Assembly (NCBI GenBank): GCA_900755085.1
Contig: CAAEFF010000170.1
Span: forward strand, 1-13,971
Length of the DNA: 13,971 bases
Direction: 5' to 3'
Origin: an uncultured Streptococcus sp.
GTDB taxonomy: Bacteria > Bacillota > Bacilli > Lactobacillales > Streptococcaceae
Shown: positions 7,216-13,659 of the stretch, in pieces
Layout: every line of letters starts with the position of its first letter
Position numbering within the stretch: the stretch's first letter is position 1
The notes under the pieces: model-generated
Told to the model about the DNA's origin: nothing
The model's input: only the letters and a program-made list of their open reading frames with translations
The model's database searches: none
Translations under genes and position numbers: made by a program

Positions 7216-7828
7216 TTTAGCGATAAAATATGGAGGTTATACCAGCCTCGATCGGGTCTATCTGACTAATCTTTTAAGCACGATCCCTGAGGACTTGCGT
7301 CTCCGTGTGATTACGCCTCCCCCAAGTGTGCTCAACGCCTATTTCGCTGAGCTCTATCAAAAGAAGAGCCCAAAAGAGGCCATGGATTATTTCTTGGACT
7401 TGAGCCGGGTATTTGACTTATTCACCGTTCAGCAAAGCTTTGATGAAGGAAAACCCTTTATCCGTCTCAATTTGTCGGGCAAGTCTTATGGATTAGCCTA
7501 CCTAAATGAGGAGATGGCTTGTGTCTTTGCGGAGGATCCAGCAGCGGAAATCACCCCTTCGATTTTATTCGAAATCGCAGAGATCTTTCCGCATTGTTTG
7601 GTCTTTGAAAAAGATGGTAAGATCTGTCTGCAAGAGGCCGGCCCAGAAGTGGTGATTAAAACAGAAGCCCTCACAGCTCTGACGGACTTGATGACCTTGG
7701 AAGATGGACGCTTCAAACTGTCAGGCTATAACCAAGAAGAGCTGCTTGAGCAGGCTCAGGCCTACCCAGGAAACCTTTCATTTCGTTCAGAGAACCGGAC
7801 GGCCATGATTTATATAGATAGAAAGTAG
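7199..7828 (+). CDS. Conserved streptococcal protein of unknown function
   Basis: This is a 209-residue acidic soluble protein without signal peptide or transmembrane helix. I recognise it as a gene often found between hflX and rnz in streptococci, but no catalytic motif is evident. Notable segments are the start MTDYVDLAIKYGGYTSLDRVY, ITPPPSVLNAYFAELYQK and PFIRLNLSGKSYGLAY. Relatives are, to my memory, sometimes labelled cystathionine lyase in databases. The protein is far too short for that, and no PLP-binding lysine context is visible, so I reject that label. The ATG at 7199 is chosen because GGAAG (7188-7192) precedes it and the conserved MTDYVDLA begins there. It overlaps the hflX stop by 17 nt. 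An upstream in-frame start at 7115 would lie deep inside hflX and lacks support. Expression is likely coupled to hflX. Confidence 0.85.
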   Translation: MTDYVDLAIKYGGYTSLDRVYLTNLLSTIPEDLRLRVITPPPSVLNAYFAELYQKKSPKEAMDYFLDLSRVFDLFTVQQSFDEGKPFIRLNLSGKSYGLAYLNEEMACVFAEDPAAEITPSILFEIAEIFPHCLVFEKDGKICLQEAGPEVVIKTEALTALTDLMTLEDGRFKLSGYNQEELLEQAQAYPGNLSFRSENRTAMIYIDRK

Positions 7829-7831
7829 ACA

Positions 7832-8761
7832 ATGGACATTCAATTTTTAGGAACGGGAGCTGGGCAACCCTCAAAAGCCCGCAATGTATCGAGCTTAGCG
7901 CTCAAATTGCTAGATGAAATCAATGAAGTCTGGCTCTTTGACTGTGGTGAAGCAACCCAGAATCAAATTTTAGAGACCACCATTCGCCCGCGAAAAGTCA
8001 GCAAGATTTTTATCACTCACCTACACGGAGACCATATTTTTGGTTTGCCAGGTTTCCTCTCTAGCCGGGCCTTTCAGGCTAATGAAGAGCAGACGGATCT
8101 GGATATTTATGGTCCAGTAGGGATCAAATCCTTTGTCATGACCAGTCTTCGGGTATCGGGTTCTCGCCTGCCTTACCGCATCCATTTTCATGAATTCGAT
8201 GAACATTCTCTAGGCAAGATTTTAGAAACCGATAAATTCACGGTCTATACGGAAGCTTTGGACCATACTATTTTCTGTGTGGGCTACCGGGTCATGCAAA
8301 AGGACCTCGAAGGAACACTGGATGCAGAGAAGTTGAAGGCGGCAGGAGTTCCTTTTGGACCGCTCTTTGGGAAAGTCAAAAATGGCCAGGATGTCACGCT
8401 AGAAGATGGCACCAAGATCATTGCAGCAGACTACATTTCAGCCCCTCGACCGGGTAAAGTCATCACCATTCTGGGCGATACGCGTAAGACCAATGCCAGC
8501 GTCCGTCTTGGGGTCAATGCAGATGTCTTGGTCCATGAGTCCACCTATGGCAAGGGTGATGAAACGATTGCTCGAAAGCACGGGCACTCGACCAATATGC
8601 AGGCGGCAGAAGTGGCGCGTGAAGCTGGCGCCAAACGCCTTCTTCTCAACCATATCAGTGCTCGCTTCTTATCAAAAGACATCAGTCAATTGCGCAAGGA
8701 TGCGTCCAGCATTTTTGAAAATGTCTATGTCGTCAAAGATCTAGAAGAAGTGGAGATCTAA
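7832..8761 (+). CDS. rnz: Ribonuclease Z
   Basis: RNase Z is an endonuclease of the metallo-beta-lactamase fold that removes the 3' trailer from tRNA precursors lacking an encoded CCA. The 309-residue protein carries the zinc motif THLHGDHIFGLPG, with H63, H65, D67 and H68 at exactly the family positions. Further ligands are H145 (ALDHTIF), D216 (LGDTR) and H274 (LLNHIS). The segment LRVSGSRLPYRIHFHEF, about residues 107-123, lies in the region expected for the exosite/flexible arm. Length is that of the short bacterial form (about 307-309). It starts 3 nt after the previous stop with only a weak RBS (GAAAG at about 7821-7825), which suggests dependence on translation of the upstream gene. 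All ligands are present, so it should be active. Confidence 0.97.
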   Translation: MDIQFLGTGAGQPSKARNVSSLALKLLDEINEVWLFDCGEATQNQILETTIRPRKVSKIFITHLHGDHIFGLPGFLSSRAFQANEEQTDLDIYGPVGIKSFVMTSLRVSGSRLPYRIHFHEFDEHSLGKILETDKFTVYTEALDHTIFCVGYRVMQKDLEGTLDAEKLKAAGVPFGPLFGKVKNGQDVTLEDGTKIIAADYISAPRPGKVITILGDTRKTNASVRLGVNADVLVHESTYGKGDETIARKHGHSTNMQAAEVAREAGAKRLLLNHISARFLSKDISQLRKDASSIFENVYVVKDLEEVEI

Positions 8762-8762
8762 G

Positions 8763-9518
8763 ATGCGAACTATCATTATCACAGGAGCAAGTGGAGGCTT
8801 GGCACAAGAAATGGTCAAGCTCCTCCCTGAAGACCGGCTGATTCTCTTAGGCAGAAATCAAGAAAAACTGGAAAAACTTTATGCCAATCATCCTCAAACC
8901 GAGTGCATCGGGATCGATATCACAGATCCATCAGCTGTCCAAAAGCTTGTCCAAGAGCTGATTCAGCGCTATGGACAGATTGATATCTTGGTCAACAATG
9001 CAGGCTATGGGATTTTTGAGGCCTTCGATCGCATTTCTGACCAGCAAGTTCGGGAGATGTTTGAGGTCAATACCTTTGCCCTCATGCAGCTTTCACGCTT
9101 GATCGGTGCGCACATGAAGGAAGCAGGCAAGGGGCACATTGTCAACATCGTCAGCATGGCGGGCTTAGTGGGAACTGCTAAATCCAGCCTCTATTCGGCC
9201 ACCAAATTTGCAGCCATTGGCTTCTCTAACGCTCTGCGTTTGGAACTCATGCCCTTTGGTGTCCATGTGACGACGGTTAATCCGGGTCCCATTCGGACCA
9301 CTTTCTTTGATCAGGCAGATCCTGACGGAAGCTATGTCAAGGCTGTGGACCGCTATATTTTGGAACCGGACTTTGTGGCCAAGAAGATCGTAAAAAACTT
9401 TGGAAAACCAAAACGCGACATCAATCTTCCTTGGCTCTTGAACCTAACTCACAAGCTCTATACCCTTTTCCCACGTATTTCGGACAAGCTAGCTAGCAAG
9501 ATGTTCAACTACAAATAG
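8763..9518 (+). CDS. Short-chain dehydrogenase/reductase (classical SDR)
   Basis: This is a 251-residue NAD(P)-dependent oxidoreductase of the classical SDR fold; the substrate is unknown. The nucleotide-binding motif is TGASGGLA (7-14). Its last position is Ala instead of the usual Gly of TGxxxGxG, and R32 after the second strand could favour NADP. NNAG is at 78-81. The catalytic triad is S131, Y144 and K148 (YSATK), with the structural Asn expected near NTFAL. The PGPIRTTF segment after the active site is typical. The start follows the rnz stop after 1 nt, with GTGGAG at 8750-8755. The C-terminal end (LTHKLYTLFPRISDKLASK) resembles the membrane-proximal tail of many bacterial SDRs. In related streptococci an SDR of this kind also follows rnz, as I recall. 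Confidence 0.93.
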   Translation: MRTIIITGASGGLAQEMVKLLPEDRLILLGRNQEKLEKLYANHPQTECIGIDITDPSAVQKLVQELIQRYGQIDILVNNAGYGIFEAFDRISDQQVREMFEVNTFALMQLSRLIGAHMKEAGKGHIVNIVSMAGLVGTAKSSLYSATKFAAIGFSNALRLELMPFGVHVTTVNPGPIRTTFFDQADPDGSYVKAVDRYILEPDFVAKKIVKNFGKPKRDINLPWLLNLTHKLYTLFPRISDKLASKMFNYK

Positions 9519-9528
9519 GAGGAGCTAG

Positions 9529-10239
9529 ATGGCAGCCAATATTCAAGCTTATTTAGAAAACCTCCAGCAACCCTGGGGACAGATCTATTATGATATCCTT
9601 TTTGAGCAATTACAGGACATCAAGGGAAAGCGAGTACTTGATTTTGGCAGTGGCTTCGGCCTTGTAGCTAACCACCTGGCGCAAGACAATCAAGTCCTTG
9701 CTGTGGAGCCAAATGAAGAGATGCTGGCCTTGCGAGTCCAGGATCATCCCTACCAGCAATGCGTCGGAAGTCTGGACCAGTTAGCAAGCCTTGAAGACGC
9801 CAGCTTTGAGTTCATCCTCTGCCACAATGTCCTGGAGTATGTAGAGGATCGCAAGGTGATTCTCAAGGAATTCACCCGCCTCTTGAAACCAGGTGGCCTA
9901 CTCTCTATCGTCAAGCACAATGAAGTTGGCCGTGTCCTGCAGACCGTCGTCTTTGAAAATGATCCTCAAAAGGCGCTTGACTTCCTAGCAGGCCAAGATC
10001 TGGAAACCCACTCCATGGGCTTGGCCCAAGCCTATGATCTAGATAGAGCAGTAGAAGATCTGGCCCTTGAAGTTCAGGACTACCAAGGGATCCGTGTCTT
10101 TTACGCCTTGCAGGACAATCGCTTCAAGGGCCAAGAAGGCTGGCGAGAGTCTATGCTCAAGATGGAGCTGGCCGTTTGCCAAGAGTCCCCTTACCGGGAT
10201 ATCGCCTTCTTCCAGCACTATAGGTTAAAAAGGAGTTAA
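9529..10239 (+). CDS. SAM-dependent methyltransferase, CmoM/SmtA-like
   Basis: This 236-residue class I methyltransferase has SAM motif I VLDFGSGFG (36-44) and an acidic ribose-binding residue E60 in VEPNEEM. It also has HNVLEYV (99-105) and LLKPGGLLS (118-126). Beyond these general motifs it resembles E. coli CmoM (formerly SmtA), which methylates the carboxyl of cmo5U34 in tRNA. Shared features are xLExV then LxPGGxLS then an N shortly after, and the C-terminal pieces GIRVFY (187-192) and ELAVCQESPY (213-222), matching GVRVFH and ELETRYCRQEPY of CmoM as I remember it. The tRNA substrate is therefore a fair hypothesis, supported by miaA and rnz in the same operon, but is not shown. A very strong RBS, AGGAGG (9517-9522), overlaps the previous stop. 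Confidence 0.85.
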   Translation: MAANIQAYLENLQQPWGQIYYDILFEQLQDIKGKRVLDFGSGFGLVANHLAQDNQVLAVEPNEEMLALRVQDHPYQQCVGSLDQLASLEDASFEFILCHNVLEYVEDRKVILKEFTRLLKPGGLLSIVKHNEVGRVLQTVVFENDPQKALDFLAGQDLETHSMGLAQAYDLDRAVEDLALEVQDYQGIRVFYALQDNRFKGQEGWRESMLKMELAVCQESPYRDIAFFQHYRLKRS

Positions 10240-10240
10240 G

Positions 10241-10645
10241 ATGTTAGAATACAAAAAAGAAATTCCAGCGATGGAAGACCTAGTCGCATTGTACAGCTCG
10301 GTTGGCTGGACCAATTATACCAACAACCCAGCTATGCTGGAAGAAGCTGTCAAAGCCAGTCTCTGGCAGTTGGCCGTCTATGATGACAAAGAGCTCGTCG
10401 CCTACATTCGCTTGGTAGGAGATGGCCACTCTGTCATTTTTGTGCAGGACCTCCTGGTGCAACCAGATCACCAGCGCCAAGGCATTGGCACGAAACTCTT
10501 AGAAGAGGCTTTAGCGACCTTCCCAAATGTCTACCAACGACTCCTTGCCACCGATCGTAGCGAGAAGAATCTAACCTTTTACCAGTCCCTCGGCTTTGTC
10601 GAACTGTCAGAGCAAGCCTGTACAGGGATGATCTATATGAAATAG
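10241..10645 (+). CDS. GNAT family N-acetyltransferase
   Basis: This 134-residue single-domain acetyltransferase uses acetyl-CoA to acylate an unidentified amine. The acetyl-CoA pyrophosphate-binding motif A is clear: VQDLLVQPDHQRQGIGTKLL, with QRQGIG at 78-83 fitting Q/R-x-x-G-x-G/A. The last strand pair holds TFYQSLGFVEL, the usual motif B context. The N-terminal piece LYSSVGWTNYTNNP is common in small streptococcal GNAT proteins. AAGGAG at 10230-10235 lies in the end of the methyltransferase gene, and the start follows its stop after one base. It is the last gene of the operon, with a terminator about 37 nt downstream. Nothing in the sequence identifies the substrate. Confidence 0.92.
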   Translation: MLEYKKEIPAMEDLVALYSSVGWTNYTNNPAMLEEAVKASLWQLAVYDDKELVAYIRLVGDGHSVIFVQDLLVQPDHQRQGIGTKLLEEALATFPNVYQRLLATDRSEKNLTFYQSLGFVELSEQACTGMIYMK

Positions 10646-10673
10646 AGTCTGGGAGAATAGTCTTATAGCTCCC

Positions 10674-10706
10674 CAAAAAAACAACGGGTTTTCTGTTGCT
10701 TTTTTT
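10674..10706 (+). terminator. Terminator of the miaA-GNAT operon
   Basis: The stem is CAACGG (10682-10687) with CTGTTG (10693-10698), including one G-T wobble, around loop GTTTT. It is preceded by seven A and followed by C and a T-tract at 10700-10706. It lies 37 nt after the GNAT stop. The A and T tracts extend the stem and may allow function on both strands. Confidence 0.85.
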
Positions 10707-10710
10707 GTAT

Positions 10711-11682
10711 AGTTGCGGTAGTCTTGGTAAAATAGAATTGCACAAAAAAGCTATCTCATGCATATTCACTATAACACAAGTCAAACAACATTACCACTAG
10801 AAATCAGTTCTTTCTTGCCACACGACCATCTGGTCTTTACTATTGAAAAAGGGTGAATACCTTGGAAGAGCATCATTTCCACGTCTTCTATCATGACTTT
10901 GGTCACCCGTCTTATCACCCTAAAATGCTTTTATCTACTCTTCTATTTGCTTATTCACAAGGAATTTTCTGTGAACGAAAAATTGAAAAATGATTGAAAA
11001 TCTCGCTATGCAGTACCTAACAGGACAGTTGGTTGTCATCTAACGCACCATCAATCGGTTTCGAGTCGCTAGGGGGATGAAAGAACTCATTTTGATTTTT
11101 TTATCGATCTCAATTTTCGTTTAAAAATGGAAAAGTTAGTAACTTTAGATCGTTTGTTTATTGACGGGAATAAGATTGAAGCGAACGCCAACAAGTATAG
11201 TTTTGTTTGGAAAAAGGCAACGGACAAGTTTTCCGCCAAACTTCAAGAACAGATACAGGAGGAAAGCTACACACATCCTGACGGGTGATGCAATCGTTTC
11301 ACCATGTCAAACATCAGAAAACACAGATGAACTGTCAATAGAAAATCAAGGTTTACTACGCTAATGAACCTGAAGCAGCTCCTCAAAAGGGACTGTATAT
11401 TAACGAACACTATCAGCACTTAAGAACTAAAGAGTGCCAGGCGTTTTTATCTCCGATGGTAGACAGATTTTCGCTCAACGTAAAATTGATGTGGAATCTG
11501 TCTTTGGGCAGATAAAGGCTTGTTTAGGTTACAAGAGATGTCATCTGAGAGGTCAGAGTCAAGTGAGAATTAACATGGGATTCGTACTCATGGCCAACAA
11601 GCTCCTAAAATACAATAACTGTTTTTTGTATCTCTAGTATATCAGATGACATTTTTGTTGCACTTCTTTTACAACATAGCCC
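10711..11682 (+). mobile_element. Decayed IS1182-family insertion sequence
   Basis: The relic is bounded by imperfect terminal inverted repeats. The left end, 10724-10749, begins TTGGTAAAATAGAATTGCA. The reverse complement of the right end, 11651-11674, begins TTGTAAAAGAAGTGCA and continues ACAAAAA. They match at most positions with small gaps. Between them lies a broken transposase. Total length is under 1 kb against roughly 1.5-1.9 kb for intact members, because of an internal deletion. The outer limits are approximate and no target-site duplication was found by eye. Confidence 0.8.
10758..11637 (+). pseudogene. IS1182-family transposase, frameshifted and internally deleted
   Basis: Read across frames, the remnant begins MHIHYNTSQTTLPLEISSFL. 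It continues through PSYHPKMLLSTLLFAYSQGI, NLAMQYLTGQ, RTINRFRVA, LFIDGNKIEANANKYSFVWK and ATDKFSAKLQEQIQ. It then jumps to EESYTHPDG, KVYYANEPEAAPQKGLYINE and the C-terminal QRKIDVESVFGQIKACLGYK. This is the order of an IS1182-type DDE transposase. Lesions seen are a frameshift at about 10851 (TGA 10854), one at about 10988, TAA at 11041, frameshifts at about 11098 and 11293, TGA at 11286, TAG at 11339 and a frameshift at about 11452. About 11250-11266 is the junction of a deletion that removed the central catalytic part, likely well over 100 codons. It cannot encode a functional enzyme. Short open frames inside it (11161-11364, 11434-11637) are fragments, not genes. Confidence 0.88.
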
Positions 11683-11699
11683 AATAATTACACTAATTA

Positions 11700-11728
11700 T
11701 TGACAAGAAATCGATGATTGTATATAAT
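11700..11728 (+). promoter_or_regulatory. Consensus sigma-A promoter of the surface protein gene
   Basis: TTGACA at 11700-11705 and TATAAT at 11723-11728 are both perfect matches, with the ideal 17-nt spacer. Transcription should start near 11735, leaving a leader of about 60 nt that includes AGGAG at 11782-11786. The promoter lies only about 25 bp beyond the IS1182 right inverted repeat, so the IS may have altered what lies upstream of it. No operator is obvious. Confidence 0.88.
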
Positions 11729-11795
11729 GTTGGCGTAATAAACTTTTAGATAATATCGGTTGTTTTTTTATAGTTGATTTTAGGAGATTTATCAA

Positions 11796-13565
11796 ATGAA
11801 AAAGTTAACGAAATTAGGTCTTGTATCCTTTTCTATTTTTGTGTTAAATGCTTACTCACAAACTATTGTGAAGGCTGATGAAAATGGTAATACAGGTACT
11901 TCTGTAGCATTAGCACCATCAACAGGTCAAGCAAACTCATCTAGTAGTAGTACCTCGTCAATAAACACACCACAAAATGGAAATTCCACAGTTGCTAGCA
12001 ATGTTACCCCTACTACTGAGGAAGCAACCTCTACTAGTAATACTGCAAATAACTCAGTTTCTGAAAATAGCAGAGAAAGTGATACAAGAGCAGTTACTCC
12101 AAAAAATGGAAATATTATTGATGAAGGTGGCTACGTTAATGTGGAGGGACAACCAGCCCACTTTAGTGAAGATGGTAAAAGTGTAGTATATAATTATACT
12201 GTAGCATATAAAGCCATGCATTCAAGTGATCATGGACAGTCAGTAAGCGACCTTGAAATTCGCTTTCCTAATATTCTAAATGCTAAAGTTGATTTCACAT
12301 TAGTAGGAACTCGAGATGAAAAAGATAATCCCGTCTCAGTAAATGTTCCAATGAAAAAAATCAATTTTGATGATGAGAATAGGCCAACTCCTACTGTTAT
12401 ACCTAGAGCAGAAGAATTAGTAGCAGGGAAAACTCCTCTAGTAGTGGGATATGAGGGGATACCTGGACTCGTTGGGATCGAGTCTGATAAAGTTACAACT
12501 TACACTATTTACACTCTATTTACGAAAAGTCAAGCAGTACGGGTAAGCATCGCGGTTCCTCTAGAAGAGGCGAAGAAAATAAAATATTTCCCTCTTGATG
12601 CCCGTATGGATTGGAAATCTAGTCAAGAAGGTGTTGGTTCCTACGAAGATGGCTCTCAAAGCCTCCAGGAATATCATAATCATACAGTTGGATTTCCGGT
12701 AAGTGATGGTCATCAAAGTTTTGGTGGTTTAGAAAATCCAGCCTTGATTGATGATAGTTATGTGAAAAACAGTCATCTGATTAAGTCTGTCGCAAATCCA
12801 AGTACTTATATCACACCTAACAATGGCGATTGGACTAGTATTCCGCACGATACCAATATTAACCCTGAAACTTTCTTCAATTATGTTAAAATTTTTACTT
12901 TGAAATACAATCGTGCCGTTAAATATTATGCTTCAGAATTTGAAGATATGGCAGACCAAGATGTTTCTATGCTTCATTATGGAGATGTAGTGGTGGATTA
13001 TGTTATTAAGGGAACAAATCAATCTATCAAGGAAACATATAAAGACACACCATTAACATCTATTTATGGATCTGATGGAAAACTTGTGACCTATAATACC
13101 GGTGAGGACATAAATGAGCGTCCGTCTTCTATCACTGTAGATGGTCAAAAATACAATCAAGTTGGTATTTCTTCAACTTCTGCACCAGAAACAGGTCAGT
13201 TAAAAGAAGGAACAACTCATGTTGTCTATGAGTATGAGAAGGAGCCAGATCCAGAGCCAACTCCGGATCCAAAACCAACTCCAACTCCAGCTCTAACACC
13301 AAGTCCAGAGCCAAATTCAGATCCAAAACCAACTCCAAATCCAGAGCCAACTCCGGATCCAAAACCAACTCCAAATCCAGAACCAGCTTCAAAACCTGTT
13401 CAACCAGAAAAAATTCAATCATCTGAGCAAAAATCAGCTCCGGAAAAAGCTCAGTTACCAAATACAGGAACTTCTGATTCACCATTAGCTATGAATCTTC
13501 TTGCTATTTTAGCTGGAATCCTTGGTCTTTCACTTTTCAAAAAAAGTAAAAAATCAGAGAGCTAA
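11796..13565 (+). CDS. LPXTG-anchored surface protein with MucBP-like domain
   Basis: This 589-residue sortase substrate is probably an adhesin. The signal peptide is residues 1-27 (KKL, then a hydrophobic core, cleavage after VKA); no YSIRK motif is present. Residues 28-100 are a Ser/Thr/Asn-rich linker. Residues about 103-395 form a region I do not recognise, starting NGNIIDEGGYVNVEG. Residues 397-482 resemble a MucBP/Mub-type domain (VVVDYVIKG through VVYEYEKE). Residues 486-533 are a Pro-rich wall-spanning stretch with 12-residue repeats. LPNTG is at 554-558, followed by a hydrophobic segment and the basic tail FKKSKKSES. No cysteine was seen. The gene is monocistronic, with its own promoter and terminator, and looks more AT-rich than the upstream operon. 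Flanking IS relics suggest an acquired locus. MucBP-like domains in other proteins bind mucin or glycans; the ligand here is unknown. Confidence 0.92.
   Translation: MKKLTKLGLVSFSIFVLNAYSQTIVKADENGNTGTSVALAPSTGQANSSSSSTSSINTPQNGNSTVASNVTPTTEEATSTSNTANNSVSENSRESDTRAVTPKNGNIIDEGGYVNVEGQPAHFSEDGKSVVYNYTVAYKAMHSSDHGQSVSDLEIRFPNILNAKVDFTLVGTRDEKDNPVSVNVPMKKINFDDENRPTPTVIPRAEELVAGKTPLVVGYEGIPGLVGIESDKVTTYTIYTLFTKSQAVRVSIAVPLEEAKKIKYFPLDARMDWKSSQEGVGSYEDGSQSLQEYHNHTVGFPVSDGHQSFGGLENPALIDDSYVKNSHLIKSVANPSTYITPNNGDWTSIPHDTNINPETFFNYVKIFTLKYNRAVKYYASEFEDMADQDVSMLHYGDVVVDYVIKGTNQSIKETYKDTPLTSIYGSDGKLVTYNTGEDINERPSSITVDGQKYNQVGISSTSAPETGQLKEGTTHVVYEYEKEPDPEPTPDPKPTPTPALTPSPEPNSDPKPTPNPEPTPDPKPTPNPEPASKPVQPEKIQSSEQKSAPEKAQLPNTGTSDSPLAMNLLAILAGILGLSLFKKSKKSES
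13251..13386 (+). repeat. Tandem Pro-rich coding repeat (12-residue unit)
   Basis: The unit reads PEPTPDPKPTPN. Copies begin at 13251, 13305 (variant PEPNSDPKPTPN) and 13341, with a last partial copy at about 13377. Offsets are 54, 36 and 36 nt, all multiples of 3. A 34-nt stretch is identical between 13251-13284 and 13341-13374, 90 nt apart. Such near-identical DNA can gain or lose units by slippage or recombination, changing the length of the cell-wall stalk. No spacer structure typical of CRISPR is present. Confidence 0.9.
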
Positions 13566-13580
13566 GTAAATAGTTTTATA

Positions 13581-13614
13581 AAAGAGGCTAGGACTTTTGT
13601 CCCAGCCTCTTATC
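13581..13614. terminator. Terminator after the surface protein gene
   Basis: AAGAGGCTAGGAC (13582-13594) pairs with GTCCCAGCCTCTT (13599-13611) around a TTTT loop, with one A/C mismatch (13590/13603). The stem begins 16 nt after the stop codon. The GAGGCTGGGAC-type terminator is very common in streptococci. The following T-run is short (TTAT), so flanking A/T pairs may matter. Confidence 0.85.
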
Positions 13615-13634
13615 TATTATGTGACTTTTAGTCC

Positions 13635-13658
13635 GTCTCGCTCCGTTAGGTGCGAGAC
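13635..13658. repeat. Inverted repeat upstream of the IS200/IS605 left-end hairpin
   Basis: GTCTCGC (13635-13641) and GCGAGAC (13652-13658) form a perfect 7-bp stem with a 10-nt loop. It lies between the surface protein terminator and the IS hairpin. It may belong to the IS left region or to older intergenic DNA; the sequence does not decide. Confidence 0.6.
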
Positions 13659-13659
13659 A

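Noticed and set aside
11161..11637. Two short hypothetical proteins (11161-11364, 11434-11637)
   Set aside because: Both are fragments of the same broken IS1182 transposase; in the adjacent frame each continues into recognisable transposase sequence.
10758..11637. Programmed frameshift for transposase expression
   Set aside because: There are at least four shifts plus in-frame stops and a large deletion; a programmed event would be a single slippery site.
13251..13386. CRISPR-like direct repeats
   Set aside because: The repeats are contiguous in-frame codons for a Pro-rich wall-spanning stretch, without unique spacers or a leader.
13132..13485. Minus-strand open frame rich in Leu/Asp/Glu repeats
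   Set aside because: It is the antisense of the Pro-rich repeat and MucBP-like region; no RBS or family resemblance, and its repeats are only the complement of PEPTPDPK codons.
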